Below are positions 32,460-41,300 of a stretch of DNA of 64,000 nt, piece by piece. Position 1 is the stretch's first letter; each line of letters opens with the position of its first letter. Source of the DNA: Bacillota bacterium (GTDB lineage Bacteria > Bacillota > Clostridia > Christensenellales > SZUA-584); assembly GCA_023390815.1 (NCBI GenBank), contig JAEWCC010000058.1, positions 11,156 to 75,155 of the forward strand, given 5' to 3'. The notes below the pieces were generated by a model that worked only from the letters and a program-made list of their open reading frames with translations, was not told where the DNA came from and did not search any database. The translations under genes and the position numbers were made by a program.

Positions 32460-34072
32460 GCCTTCGCCCCCTTCTCGATAATGACGGCTTCGTAAGGTTG
32501 TAACGTACCATCATATGGGGTGCGCCCATAACTCGATATTACGACCCTGCCGCCGCAGGGCACCCCTTGCGGGCGCTTGCTGAAGTTCAGTAATACGCGG
32601 TATGTCCTGCCTTCGTATTCACGGTCGAAGCAGAACAGGTGCTTGTCCGCTTCCACGTATTTGAACGCGCCGTATTTCAGCACATCGCTGCCTGCCCGCA
32701 GCGCGATCATCTTTTTGAAGTAGCTTCGCACCGAATTCGGGTCATCCATCTGCACGGCCATGTTGATGCGTGTATGGTTGCTGTTGACACCCAGCCACGG
32801 CGTGCCGGTCGTGAAACCGCCGTTTGGTGTGCCGTCCCACTGCATAGGCGTGCGCGCGTTATCGCGGGACTTGGTTTTAATCATGCGCCAGCGGTAGCCC
32901 TTGGGCAGGCGCAGCTTTGTGGCAAGCTTGTAGATGTTGCGCGATTCCACGTCCTGCACCTGATCCATGGAGGTGAAGTCGAAGTTGGTCATGCCGATCT
33001 CCTGTCCCTGATAGAGGAACGGCGTGCCGCGCAGCGATAGCTGCATCGTGCAGAGCATCTTCGCGGATTCCGCCCAGTACTGTTTGTCGTCGCCGAAGCG
33101 CGATACACTCCGGGGCTGATCGTGATTCTCGAGGTAGTTCGCGTTCCACTCCAGCGCCTCCTGCCACTTGGCAAGCGTTTTTCCGAAGCGCCCCGCGTGG
33201 AAGCGCCGAGGGAACCACTTCAAAAAGAACTGATCGGTCTCCATGTGCTCGAAGTAGAAGATCATATCGAGCTCGCCGCGCGCTTCGTCGCAGAGATCCT
33301 TGCCCATCTGCGGCGTCACGAACACCGTTTCTCCCACGGCGAAGCAGTCGTATTGGGAGAGCACGTCTCGCCGCAGCGTGCGCAGTATCTCGTGCGCGCC
33401 CGGCTGAGAGACGTAATACTCAGTCCCCTTGATCAGCTTTTTGCTGTCAGCCAGCGAGGTTTTATAGATGATGTTGATCACGTCGCAGCGGAAGCCCGAT
33501 ATGCCTTTGTCAAGCCAGAAGCGCATGATATCCTTGATCTCATCCAGCACTTTCGGGTTGTGGTAGTTGAGGTCGGGCTGCTTTGCCGCGAACAGGTGCA
33601 GGTAGTATTCGCCGCTCCGCTCGTCAAGCGTCCACGCGCTGCCGCCGAACAGGCTCATCCAATTGTTCGGGGGATTCCCGTTTCTGCCCGGACGCCAGAT
33701 GTAATAATCGCGGTACGGGCTGTTTTTGTCGCGGCTCTGAGCAAACCATACGTGCTCGTCGGAGGTGTGATTGATCACGAGGTCCATCACGAGCTTGATA
33801 TCGCGCTTCTGTGCTTCCTCAATCAGCCTGTCCATATCCGCCATCGTGCCGTATTTGGGATCGATATCGCGGTAATCGCTGATGTCGTAACCGTTATCGG
33901 CGTCGGGCGAGCGGTATACGGGGCTCAGCCAGATGATGCCGACGCCCAAATCCTTTAGATCGTCCAAATGAGCGATGATGCCGGGGATATCGCCGAAACC
34001 GTCTCCGTTCGTGTCCGAAAAGCTGCGCGGGTAGATCTGATAGACCACGCGCTCCTGCCACCACTTTGCCAT
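32456..34072 (-). CDS. GH13 alpha-glucosidase (oligo-1,6-glucosidase type)
   Basis: A 538-residue GH13 enzyme of the alpha-glucosidase / oligo-1,6-glucosidase group, possibly a trehalose-6-phosphate hydrolase. The four GH13 regions are visible: DLVINHTSDEH, GFRCDVIN (nucleophile Asp), VGETVFV (acid/base Glu) and YLENHDQPR. AAGGAGG precedes the ATG. First gene of a two-gene unit with GH36; together they could split galactosyl-sucrose or mixed alpha-glycosides to monosaccharides. The promoter is in the 197-base gap shared with glf. Confidence 0.92.
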   Translation of the reverse strand: MAKWWQERVVYQIYPRSFSDTNGDGFGDIPGIIAHLDDLKDLGVGIIWLSPVYRSPDADNGYDISDYRDIDPKYGTMADMDRLIEEAQKRDIKLVMDLVINHTSDEHVWFAQSRDKNSPYRDYYIWRPGRNGNPPNNWMSLFGGSAWTLDERSGEYYLHLFAAKQPDLNYHNPKVLDEIKDIMRFWLDKGISGFRCDVINIIYKTSLADSKKLIKGTEYYVSQPGAHEILRTLRRDVLSQYDCFAVGETVFVTPQMGKDLCDEARGELDMIFYFEHMETDQFFLKWFPRRFHAGRFGKTLAKWQEALEWNANYLENHDQPRSVSRFGDDKQYWAESAKMLCTMQLSLRGTPFLYQGQEIGMTNFDFTSMDQVQDVESRNIYKLATKLRLPKGYRWRMIKTKSRDNARTPMQWDGTPNGGFTTGTPWLGVNSNHTRINMAVQMDDPNSVRSYFKKMIALRAGSDVLKYGAFKYVEADKHLFCFDREYEGRTYRVLLNFSKRPQGVPCGGRVVISSYGRTPYDGTLQPYEAVIIEKGAKA

Positions 34073-34269
34073 GGCGCGCCTCCTTGGGTGAAGTAATCAT
34101 TTGAAAGGGTTGCATGCTTAGTCTAGTATGTTTTTCCTGCCCGCGTCAATGAGGAAATTGGGAAAGAAAAGCCTTTTGGTGAAGTTTTTCAGTTTGTTCT
34201 GGAAAGGCCGCCCTGGGTCGGGTATAATCAGGATTGTGATAAAAAGAACATAATCGGAAGGACGAAGGA

Positions 34270-35367
34270 ATGAGTGCAGATTATTTAATCGTGGGCAGCG
34301 GCCTGTTCGGGGCGACGTTCGCGCATGAGGCAAAAAAGCGGGGTAAAACCTGCATTGTGGTGGAAAAACGGCAGCATACGTGCGGGAACCTGTACTGTGA
34401 CTTAAAAGAAGGCATCAACATCCACCAATACGGCGCGCATATCTTTCATACCAGCCTGAAACCCGTATGGGATTACGTGCGCGGCTTTGCGGAGTTCAAT
34501 CACTACGTCAACTGCCCGGTGGCCAACTACAAGGGCGAGCTCTATAACCTGCCGTTCAACATGAACACCTTCAGCAAGATGTGGGGCGTCATCACGCCGG
34601 ACGAAGCGCGCGGTATGATCGAACAGCAGCGCGCGGCCATCACGGGGGAACCCGCCAACCTCGAGGAGCAGGCGATATCGCTGGTCGGCAAGGACATCTA
34701 CGAAAAGCTCATAAAGGACTACACCGAAAAGCAGTGGGGACGCAGCTGCACGGAGTTGCCTGCGTTCATCATCCGCCGCCTGCCTGTGCGCTACACCTAC
34801 GACAACAACTATTTCAACGATCCGTATCAGGGCATCCCGATCGGCGGATACAACCCGATCATCGAAAAGATGCTGGAGGGGTGCGAGGTGCTGCTCGGAA
34901 CGGATTTCAACGCCGATCGGAACGCGCTGAAGCGGCAGGCCAAAAAGGTCGTATACACCGGCGCGCTCGACGCGTACTTTGACGGCTGCTACGGCCCGCT
35001 CGAATACCGCAGCGTGCGCTTCGAGACCGAGCGGATTGAGACGGATAACTATCAGGGAGTGGCGGTCATGAACTATACTGACCGCGAGACGCCCTATACG
35101 CGCGTGATCGAGCACAAGCACTTCGAGTTTGGTCAGCAGCCGGTGACGTATGTCTCGCGCGAATACTCCATGGAGTGGACGCCGGGCTGCGAGCCGTATT
35201 ACCCCGTCAACGACGAGAAGAATCAGCAGCTGTTCGAGCGTTATCGGCAGCTTGCGGAGCGCGAGGAAAACGTGCTTTTCGGCGGCAGGCTGGCGGAGTA
35301 CAAATACTTTGACATGGACAAGACCATCGCCTCTGCGCTGACGCTTGCGGGACGGGAACTGGTATAG
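34270..35367 (+). CDS. glf: UDP-galactopyranose mutase
   Basis: Flavoenzyme interconverting UDP-galactopyranose and UDP-galactofuranose, the precursor for galactofuranose in surface glycans. The 365-residue protein has the N-terminal FAD motif (VGSGLFGATFAHEA), GINIHQYGAHIFHT, YTEKQWGRSC, RYTYDNNYFND and FGGRLAEYKYFDMD, all family hallmarks. GGAAGGA precedes the ATG. It is alone, divergent from the GH13 gene; a TATAAT at about 34219 may be its -10. Confidence 0.95.
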   Translation: MSADYLIVGSGLFGATFAHEAKKRGKTCIVVEKRQHTCGNLYCDLKEGINIHQYGAHIFHTSLKPVWDYVRGFAEFNHYVNCPVANYKGELYNLPFNMNTFSKMWGVITPDEARGMIEQQRAAITGEPANLEEQAISLVGKDIYEKLIKDYTEKQWGRSCTELPAFIIRRLPVRYTYDNNYFNDPYQGIPIGGYNPIIEKMLEGCEVLLGTDFNADRNALKRQAKKVVYTGALDAYFDGCYGPLEYRSVRFETERIETDNYQGVAVMNYTDRETPYTRVIEHKHFEFGQQPVTYVSREYSMEWTPGCEPYYPVNDEKNQQLFERYRQLAEREENVLFGGRLAEYKYFDMDKTIASALTLAGRELV

Positions 35368-35421
35368 GGGACTCAAAAAAGACGAAACAAGTCTGCTGGC
35401 ATAAGACACAATGACACGAAG

Positions 35422-35450
35422 AAAGCCGCCCGGAGAATCGGACGGCTTTT
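35422..35450. terminator. terminator between glf and the polyprenyl synthase gene
   Basis: AAAGCCG and CGGCTTT with extra inner pairs form a hairpin, followed by TTTTGTGTTTT on the plus strand and by a T-rich flank on the minus strand. Confidence 0.65.
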
Positions 35451-35466
35451 GTGTTTTATCATACCT

Positions 35467-36435
35467 TTAAACGGAATACGATACGCTGAGGATACGCCCC
35501 AGCATGTCCTTGCCGGGCGAGCTGGGCAGCTTGCTGAGCGCGCGCTGCGCGCGGATGACGTACTTAGCCATCACATCCTGTGCTTCGCTGGTGCCGCCTG
35601 CGCGAATCACTTCTCCGAGCAGACCCATGATCTGCTTTTGGTTTAGCTTCTTATGCTGCAGCAGCGATTCGATATGCGCTTTGAGCCCCGCGTCGCGCGC
35701 CGCTGCGAGCAGCACCGGCAGCGTTACGATGCCTTCCTTTAAATCGTTACCCACGGGTTTGCCAATGGTCTTCGAGGTTTCAAGCATGTCCAGCAGGTCG
35801 TCCTTGATCTGAAACGCAATGCCATAGTATCCGCCGAACCTTCCCGCCTGCTTCACAAGGTCGTCGGGGAGGCCGCCAAGGTGCGCGCCGATGGCGCAAG
35901 AAGCGGCGAACAGTACGCCGGTCTTGCGTGTCGCGCGTGAAATATAGGTCTTAAAGCCGGGAATGCTGCCCCGTCCGCGATATTGCTCCACCTCGCCGAC
36001 GCATACCGCTTCCACGGCGCGCGCTACCTCGCGCAGATAATCGAGCGGCAGGCCGCTCTCCGCGAGCGCAAGTATCGACTTCACATAGATATAATCGCCC
36101 GCAAATATGGCGGTATGCAGCCCCTCGGTCGCGTTGACCGTGGGAACGCTGCGGCGCAGCGGCGCGTCGTCGATGATATCGTCATGCACCAGCGTGGCAG
36201 TATGCAGCAGCTCGATACTCTTAGCCGCCTGCAGCGTCTTTTCCCTGTCGTAATTGCCCAGCATCGCCGAAGCGATCAGCATTGCGGGCCGAAGCCGCTT
36301 GCCGCCGCTGCCGATGACGCGCAGCGACAGCGAATCGAGGTATGCCTCTATATTTTTTCTGGCATGAAACTCCTGCCGCAACGACTGCTCGAACAGGTCA
36401 AGCTCCGCCTTCAGCGCAGGATAATCCTCCCACAC
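35467..36435 (-). CDS. polyprenyl diphosphate synthase (HepT/IspB type)
   Basis: Trans-prenyl chain synthase making the polyprenyl tail of (demethyl)menaquinone. The 322-residue protein has both Asp-rich motifs: LVHDDIIDDAPLRR and FQIKDDLLDM, plus GGKRLRPAM and GDYIYVKS. The GTG at 36435 is favoured because GGGGGA lies 7 bases upstream; a TTG at 36450 would add five residues. It follows the NDH-2 gene by 17 bases, matching the Listeria extracellular electron transfer locus, where a polyprenyl synthase supplies the dedicated quinone. No menA/DMK prenyltransferase is in the window. Confidence 0.9.
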   Translation of the reverse strand: MWEDYPALKAELDLFEQSLRQEFHARKNIEAYLDSLSLRVIGSGGKRLRPAMLIASAMLGNYDREKTLQAAKSIELLHTATLVHDDIIDDAPLRRSVPTVNATEGLHTAIFAGDYIYVKSILALAESGLPLDYLREVARAVEAVCVGEVEQYRGRGSIPGFKTYISRATRKTGVLFAASCAIGAHLGGLPDDLVKQAGRFGGYYGIAFQIKDDLLDMLETSKTIGKPVGNDLKEGIVTLPVLLAAARDAGLKAHIESLLQHKKLNQKQIMGLLGEVIRAGGTSEAQDVMAKYVIRAQRALSKLPSSPGKDMLGRILSVSYSV

Positions 36436-36452
36436 GAAAATGTCCCCCAAAT

Positions 36453-38357
36453 TTATTTCCCGAAACGTCTTTTATTATATGCCAGCATCAGACGGCCGTT
36501 CTGCTTGCTCGTACCCCATACGCGGCCAAGGTAAGGCAGCACCCAGTGGTCAAGCCCAAACGCACGGCCGGCGCCCGCCGCAATCGCGATACCCGCGAAC
36601 AGCATCCACCATTCGGTAGAGTACATGCCGGTCGTCGTGATGAACATGGCGAGCAGACCCAATGACACAACGGAGGCGAGGAACGTGAACGTGCCGGAGA
36701 ATATCGCAAGGCCCACCAGTATCTCCATGATTACGATGAACACCTGGAAGAACATCGACCAGCCCTCGGTCGCAAACACCCAGCCGTTTAATATCCAATC
36801 GACCAGGAAGAACTTCATACGGAATACGAGCGGCGCATCCTTGCCAGACTGCTCAATGAAGACGCCGATAAAGCCAAGATCAATGTTCAGTATCTTCTCG
36901 ACGACCGCAGGCGCGTTTTCCACTGCACCCGTCGCACCCGTTACGGCCTCTGCTGCCTGTGAAGCGCCCGAGACGCCTTCCACGGCGCGCCCCAGGAAGG
37001 AAGCGAGTTTGGGTGAATTCATCCAGCCTTGATTGATCTTCTCGAGACCTTCGTAGAACCAGGTCCAGCCGAGGAACAGACGGAGCGGCACCAGCCACCA
37101 GGCCTGCACGGTCTTGGTGTAGTGGCGCTGCAGGAAGCGCTGGTGCTGTCTGCGGTGTAGTATCTCATCGCGCAGATAATCCCATACGCCTTTCACACCG
37201 AGTATGGTGTAAAGGTAGTGGCAGTTGATGAGGAATTTCATGATGAGCGATATCCAGCTCGGAGGGCGGATGCCCATCAGATCGGCGACGGCAAAGTAGT
37301 TGCCCACGCTGACCATGACGCCGTGCAGCTTGACCTCGACCACCTCGGGCGCTTTGCCGCGGATATCTCGCAGTATATTTTCCGCCACACCATGACCGGT
37401 CTGTACCGCGGTTTCGACCATGGCGGGATACGGCTTGCCCTTTTTGTCCAGCAGCGCGCCTACGTCGCCCACTGCATAGACGTTGGGGTATTTGGTACGG
37501 CAGAACTCATCTACGGAGAGCCTCCGCGCGGGGCCTTTTTCGAGTTCCATCTCTTCCACATCCAGTGTGGCACGTACGCCCGCAGCCCAGATCAGCGTCT
37601 CGGTTTCGATCTTCTCCGGGCCCAGATCGATATACTCGCCGGTGACTTCCTTGATTGCGGTGTTGAGCATCACCTTGACGCCGAGCTTTCTTTCCATGTA
37701 GATATGAGCTTTTTTCGCGGCTTTTTCATCAAGGTTATTGAGAATGCGGGGCAGCAAATCTACGACGTACAGGCGTACTTCACTGCGCTTAATATTGTAT
37801 TGACGGCACAGCTTTTTGACCCAATGCGCAAGCTCGCCGATCATTTCTACACCCGTAAAGCCCGCGCCGCCTACGACGAACGTGAGCAGTCGCTTCCGAC
37901 GATCCTTGTCGGTTTCCGTCTCGGCCTGGCAGAAGCAGCGCTCAATCTGATCGCGGATTTCTACGGCGTCACTGACCGACCAAAGCGGATAGCCGTGCTG
38001 CTCCAGCCCCGGTATGCCATAGTAGTTCGGCGTGGAGCCGATACCGAGTACAAGATAGTCGTACGGAAACTCGTGACGGGCGGAGGAAAGCCGCTTGTTC
38101 TCAAAATCGAACTTCTCGATTTCATCCACGACTACGCGTACGCGCGTACGCTCGAATATATTTTTCAACGGGATTACGACGGCATCTTCATCGACGCGGT
38201 TGCCCGCTACCTCGTGAATCTCGGTGAGCAGCGTGTGATAAGGATTTCGGTCGATGACGGTAATTTCGATATCGTCCCGCCTACCCCTTTTGTTAAGCTT
38301 CAGTGCGGCTTCGACGCCTGCATAACCGGCGCCGACGATGACAATTTTTTTTGGCAT
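36453..38357 (-). CDS. type II NADH dehydrogenase with C-terminal membrane domain (Ndh2-like)
   Basis: Flavoprotein oxidising NADH and reducing quinone. The first 400 of 634 residues form the NDH-2 domain: FAD motif IVGAGYAGVEAALKL, NADH motif VVGGAGFTGVEMIGEL, and YAVGDVGAL. About 230 residues follow with four or more membrane spans (DoxX-like; GWTWFYEGLEKINQGW, MFFQVFIVIMEILVGLAIF), absent from ordinary respiratory NDH-2. The Ndh2 of the Listeria flavin-based electron transfer locus has the same extra domain and similar length. AGGG precedes ATG 38357. Divergent from the FMN lipoprotein gene. Confidence 0.88.
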   Translation of the reverse strand: MPKKIVIVGAGYAGVEAALKLNKRGRRDDIEITVIDRNPYHTLLTEIHEVAGNRVDEDAVVIPLKNIFERTRVRVVVDEIEKFDFENKRLSSARHEFPYDYLVLGIGSTPNYYGIPGLEQHGYPLWSVSDAVEIRDQIERCFCQAETETDKDRRKRLLTFVVGGAGFTGVEMIGELAHWVKKLCRQYNIKRSEVRLYVVDLLPRILNNLDEKAAKKAHIYMERKLGVKVMLNTAIKEVTGEYIDLGPEKIETETLIWAAGVRATLDVEEMELEKGPARRLSVDEFCRTKYPNVYAVGDVGALLDKKGKPYPAMVETAVQTGHGVAENILRDIRGKAPEVVEVKLHGVMVSVGNYFAVADLMGIRPPSWISLIMKFLINCHYLYTILGVKGVWDYLRDEILHRRQHQRFLQRHYTKTVQAWWLVPLRLFLGWTWFYEGLEKINQGWMNSPKLASFLGRAVEGVSGASQAAEAVTGATGAVENAPAVVEKILNIDLGFIGVFIEQSGKDAPLVFRMKFFLVDWILNGWVFATEGWSMFFQVFIVIMEILVGLAIFSGTFTFLASVVSLGLLAMFITTTGMYSTEWWMLFAGIAIAAGAGRAFGLDHWVLPYLGRVWGTSKQNGRLMLAYNKRRFGK

Positions 38358-38885
38358 AAAACCCTCCATGCAATTTAAAGACCAGGCCGACCAGCAGGGT
38401 GCATAGGATGAACGAAACACCGAACAACTGGTTCGTTAAGCACTGTGGCGGCACTGCTTGCAATCAACTGCTGATATTATTATGATGATCATGACAGTTT
38501 TTAACCGTTTTACGGCAATGACCACACAAGCACTTCATATCTATGGATCGGGAATTTGTATGAACACCTTAAAAAAACCGAATCCTTCAGCATTCAGTTT
38601 CCCGTACCCTATTTAGATAGGAAAAGTATATCAGAGAGAAAATCAAAATACAATTAATAATTATTACAAATTAGGGCGAATTGATTAACAAAAACGATTC
38701 TGAATTAGATTTTCTGGTATAATTATGATTAATTCTATATATTTGATGTTTGATCATTTTACGCTCTTTGCGTATAATAGTTCATCGGTATGATGGCCAG
38801 AACGTTTAACCTTTTTGGTTGGATGAAGCCGTCAATATCGATACAATAAATACTGTAAGTTAATGAAAGGATCTGGGGGAGAGAA
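38358..38885. other. 528-bp intergenic region between ndh2-like and FMN lipoprotein genes
   Basis: AT-rich divergent regulatory region, longest gene-free stretch of this locus. It contains the plus-strand promoter at 38750-38778. About 100 leader bases follow, with a small AACC-GGTT hairpin but no RNA class I recognise. The minus-strand promoter of the NDH-2 gene must also be here. No convincing gene is present. Confidence 0.5.
38750..38778 (+). promoter_or_regulatory. promoter for the FMN lipoprotein gene
   Basis: TTGATC (38750-38755), a 17-base spacer and TATAAT (38773-38778); leader of about 100 bases to the ATG at 38886, which has GGGGGAGAG before it. Confidence 0.7.
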
Positions 38886-39983
38886 ATGAAGAAGATTTTG
38901 ATCATTGTGCTGGCGCTGATGCTGGCGCTGACTGCGCTGGCAGGCTGCAGCACCAATAACAATCAGCCGAGCGCAACGCCCGCTGCCACCGAAACGGTCA
39001 GTGAAACACAGACCGCAACGGAACCGGCGACGACCAGCGAAACGAATGCTGCGGTGAAGACCGGCCTTGGCATGGTGGTTTCCGTTGCGAAATCCACGAG
39101 CGCTACGGGTAGTGACGCTGCACTGGCTGAAGCCGACATCGTAATGGCGGCGGTAACGCTGGGTGCGGATGGCAAGATCGCTGATGTCAAGATCGATATG
39201 ACGCAGTCCAAGGTGAACTTTGACGCGACGGGTCAGCTGACCACGGACATCGCGGCTGAAGTGAAGACCAAGGTAGAACTGGGCGGTGAATACGGCATGG
39301 CTTCCGCTTCGGGCATCGGCAAAGAGTGGTACGAGCAGATTGCTGCGCTGGAAGATTGGATGGTCGGCAAGACGATCGACGAAGTGAAGGCAATGCAGCT
39401 GGATGCCGAAGGCAAACCGGCGGAAGCGGACCTCACTTCGAGCGTGACGGTTCACGTTTCGGATTACATCAAGGCGGTTGATAAGGCTGTTGCCAACGCG
39501 AAGGATTTCGGCGCAACGGTATCGGGCGCGACCAAGACCGGCCTTGGCACCATCGTATCGCTCGCGAAGTCTACGAGCGCTGCGGCGGATGCGGAAGGCC
39601 TTGCGCAGACGGACAACGTAGCGATTGCGGTTACGGTTGACGAAAGCGGCGTCATCGTAGGCGCGATGATCGATACGGCACAGGTCAAGATCAATGTTGA
39701 TTCGAAGGGCGTTGTGACGACGGATCTCGCGGTTGAGCAGAAGACGAAGGTGGAACTGGGTGCCGAATACGGCATGGCTTCCGCTTCGAGCATCGGCAAG
39801 GATTGGTTCGAGCAGTCTGCGGCGCTGGCACAGTGGATGATCGGCAAGACGATCGACCAGGTGTCCGCAATCCAGATGGATGCGGAAGGCAAGACGACTG
39901 AGGCTGACCTCACTTCGAGCGTGACGATCCATGTGAGCGATTACATCAAAGCTGCCCAGAAGGCAGTTGCAAACGCTGGCTGA
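38886..39983 (+). CDS. PplA-like lipoprotein with two FMN-associated repeats
   Basis: Surface lipoprotein (signal ending LTALAGC, lipobox Cys21) with a Thr-rich linker and two repeats of about 145 residues (57-200 and 216-365). Shared repeat blocks are TGLGxxVS, KTKVELGxEYGMASAS, IGKxWxEQ, and LTSSVTxHVSDYIKA. The layout matches PplA of the Listeria extracellular electron transfer system, which carries covalent FMN. One clear SGAT site (213-216, candidate FMN-acceptor Thr216), the ApbE target motif, lies at the repeat junction. The apbE gene follows 53 bases later, which supports flavinylation. Role: shuttling electrons from the membrane outward. Confidence 0.85.
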   Translation: MKKILIIVLALMLALTALAGCSTNNNQPSATPAATETVSETQTATEPATTSETNAAVKTGLGMVVSVAKSTSATGSDAALAEADIVMAAVTLGADGKIADVKIDMTQSKVNFDATGQLTTDIAAEVKTKVELGGEYGMASASGIGKEWYEQIAALEDWMVGKTIDEVKAMQLDAEGKPAEADLTSSVTVHVSDYIKAVDKAVANAKDFGATVSGATKTGLGTIVSLAKSTSAAADAEGLAQTDNVAIAVTVDESGVIVGAMIDTAQVKINVDSKGVVTTDLAVEQKTKVELGAEYGMASASSIGKDWFEQSAALAQWMIGKTIDQVSAIQMDAEGKTTEADLTSSVTIHVSDYIKAAQKAVANAG

Positions 39984-39997
39984 ACCCTATAAAATCA

Positions 39998-40028
39998 AGG
40001 GGATTATCCCATGCGGATAATCCCCTTA
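39998..40028 (+). terminator. strong hairpin between the FMN lipoprotein and apbE
   Basis: A perfect 13-base inverted repeat (AAGGGGATTATCC with its complement) around a 5-base loop, ending 8 bases before the apbE ATG. The following ATATTGTTT is a weak T run, so it may be a partial terminator, an mRNA-stabilising 3' end for the abundant lipoprotein, or a block on apbE translation. Confidence 0.6.
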
Positions 40029-40036
40029 TATTGTTT

Positions 40037-41128
40037 ATGAAGAATATTATTGTTTATATTTTGTTGGCCTGTCTGTTGCTGCCTTTGGCAACCGGCTGTG
40101 CACCGCAGGAAACCGCATATGAGAAGCACCAGTACGAGTTTTACGACACGTTTGACACGGTCGTCATCGTAATGGCTTTTACGCGCTCGCAGGAGGAGTT
40201 CGACGCGCTGTCGGATACCGTTCACAGCCGCATGCTGGAGCTTCACCAATTATTCGACATCTACCACAACTACGAAGGGATCAACAATTTAAAGACGATC
40301 AACGATAACGCGGGCATCCAGCCGGTTAAGGTGGACGCGCAGATCATTGACCTCTTGAAGCAGGCGAAGCAGTGGGACGAAACGACCGGCGGCATCGTCA
40401 ACGTGGCGATGGGCGCGGTGCTGAAGATCTGGCACAACTACCGCGAAGCGGGCATGTTGGACGAAGCGACTGCGGAGCTTCCGCCGCAGGACGCGCTGGA
40501 AGAGGCCGCGCAGCACACCGATATCAATCAGGTCGTCATTGACGAAGCTGCTTCAACCGTGTATCTCGCCGACCCGGACATGAGCCTCGACGTGGGAGCG
40601 ATGGCGAAGGGATATGCCGTTGAGGCAGTGGCGGACGAGCTCATCGCGCAGGGGTACGATTCCGTGCTCATTAGCGGCGGTGGCAACGTACGCGCGATCG
40701 GCGCACCGAAGGACGGCGAGCGTGACAAGTGGAGCGTGGGGATTACCGACCCGGAGATATCGACAGACCTTATTGTGCAGCAGCAAAAGCTGCTCGATGT
40801 GGCGTATGTGAACGACATGTCGGTGGTATCGAGCGGCGGCTATGAGCGGTTCTATATGGTGGACGGCGTGCCGTATCATCATTTGATTGATCCCGAGACG
40901 CTGTATCCGGCAAACTATTATCAGGCGGTTTCAGTGCTCACAGAGGATTCGACCCGGGCGGATGCGCTCTCTACCGCGTTGTTCCTCATGCCGCCGGACG
41001 AAGCGCTAGCGTTTGCGGAAAGTCTGGAAGGTGTGGAAGCCTTGTGGGTGATGCCCGACGACACGCTGATGTACACGGACGGCGTCAAAGCCATGCTGCG
41101 CAATCTGGGCGGCGCGACAAACGGCTGA
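40037..41128 (+). CDS. apbE: FAD:protein FMN transferase ApbE, lipoprotein form
   Basis: Transfers FMN from FAD to a Thr in exported flavoproteins. The 363-residue protein has a lipoprotein signal (LLLPLATGC), so it acts outside the membrane where the neighbouring lipoprotein is exposed. Family motifs include YDTFDTVV near residue 37, LDVGAMAKGYAVEAV, SGGGNVRAIGAP and HHLIDPETLYPA. The start at 40037 gives the expected signal peptide, but there is no Shine-Dalgarno sequence and a hairpin ends 8 bases upstream. Its most likely substrate is the lipoprotein at 38886. Confidence 0.93.
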   Translation: MKNIIVYILLACLLLPLATGCAPQETAYEKHQYEFYDTFDTVVIVMAFTRSQEEFDALSDTVHSRMLELHQLFDIYHNYEGINNLKTINDNAGIQPVKVDAQIIDLLKQAKQWDETTGGIVNVAMGAVLKIWHNYREAGMLDEATAELPPQDALEEAAQHTDINQVVIDEAASTVYLADPDMSLDVGAMAKGYAVEAVADELIAQGYDSVLISGGGNVRAIGAPKDGERDKWSVGITDPEISTDLIVQQQKLLDVAYVNDMSVVSSGGYERFYMVDGVPYHHLIDPETLYPANYYQAVSVLTEDSTRADALSTALFLMPPDEALAFAESLEGVEALWVMPDDTLMYTDGVKAMLRNLGGATNG

Positions 41129-41203
41129 CAGGCAGACCATGATATGCCCGCTTGATAGGCATAATGACGGGTTACTGTACATGTGAAACCACCTATATTT
41201 CTA

Positions 41204-41232
41204 TTGACACTGCCTTGCTCATGAAATAAAAT
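41204..41232 (+). promoter_or_regulatory. promoter of the Fe-S scaffold / GGGtGRT operon
   Basis: TTGACA (41204-41209), a 17-base spacer and TAAAAT (41227-41232). The predicted start (about 41239-41240) coincides with the first base of the structured leader. Confidence 0.8.
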
Positions 41233-41239
41233 ATTTCAC

Positions 41240-41300
41240 GGGAAGGAAGTTCTCCCTTGGCGATAGCCAGAAACGCTTGCAGAGCTGATGACTTCTATAA
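41240..41300 (+). ncRNA. fluoride-riboswitch-like (crcB-type) leader RNA
   Basis: The leader fits the fluoride aptamer topology: P1 GGGA/TCCC (41240-41243/41253-41256) with loop AGGAAGTTC, then AAAC, a P3 hairpin GCTT/GAGC (41275-41285), then TGATG and ACTTCTAT. The loop's GAAGT (41246-41250) can form the defining pseudoknot with ACTTC (41291-41295). The ACTTCTAT strand is also part of a terminator (41283-41324), the usual expression platform. Departures: the base after the loop's first A is G rather than U, and a TGGC-GATA-GCCA hairpin is inserted between P1 and AAAC. So ligand identity is likely but unproven. No crcB/fluC or CLC gene is in the window. Confidence 0.6.

Noticed and set aside
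33122..33958. Plus-strand open frame of 278 codons
   Set aside because: Antisense to the GH13 gene; no family features.
37218..38378. Plus-strand open frame of 386 codons
   Set aside because: Antisense to the NDH-2 gene with its clear FAD and NADH motifs.
38779..38885. Possible riboswitch in the leader of the FMN lipoprotein gene
   Set aside because: An FMN riboswitch was considered because of context, but its conserved boxes are absent and there is no terminator; only a small hairpin is present.
41144..41162. ATGCC/GGCAT hairpin after apbE as a terminator
   Set aside because: Only five pairs and no T run follow.
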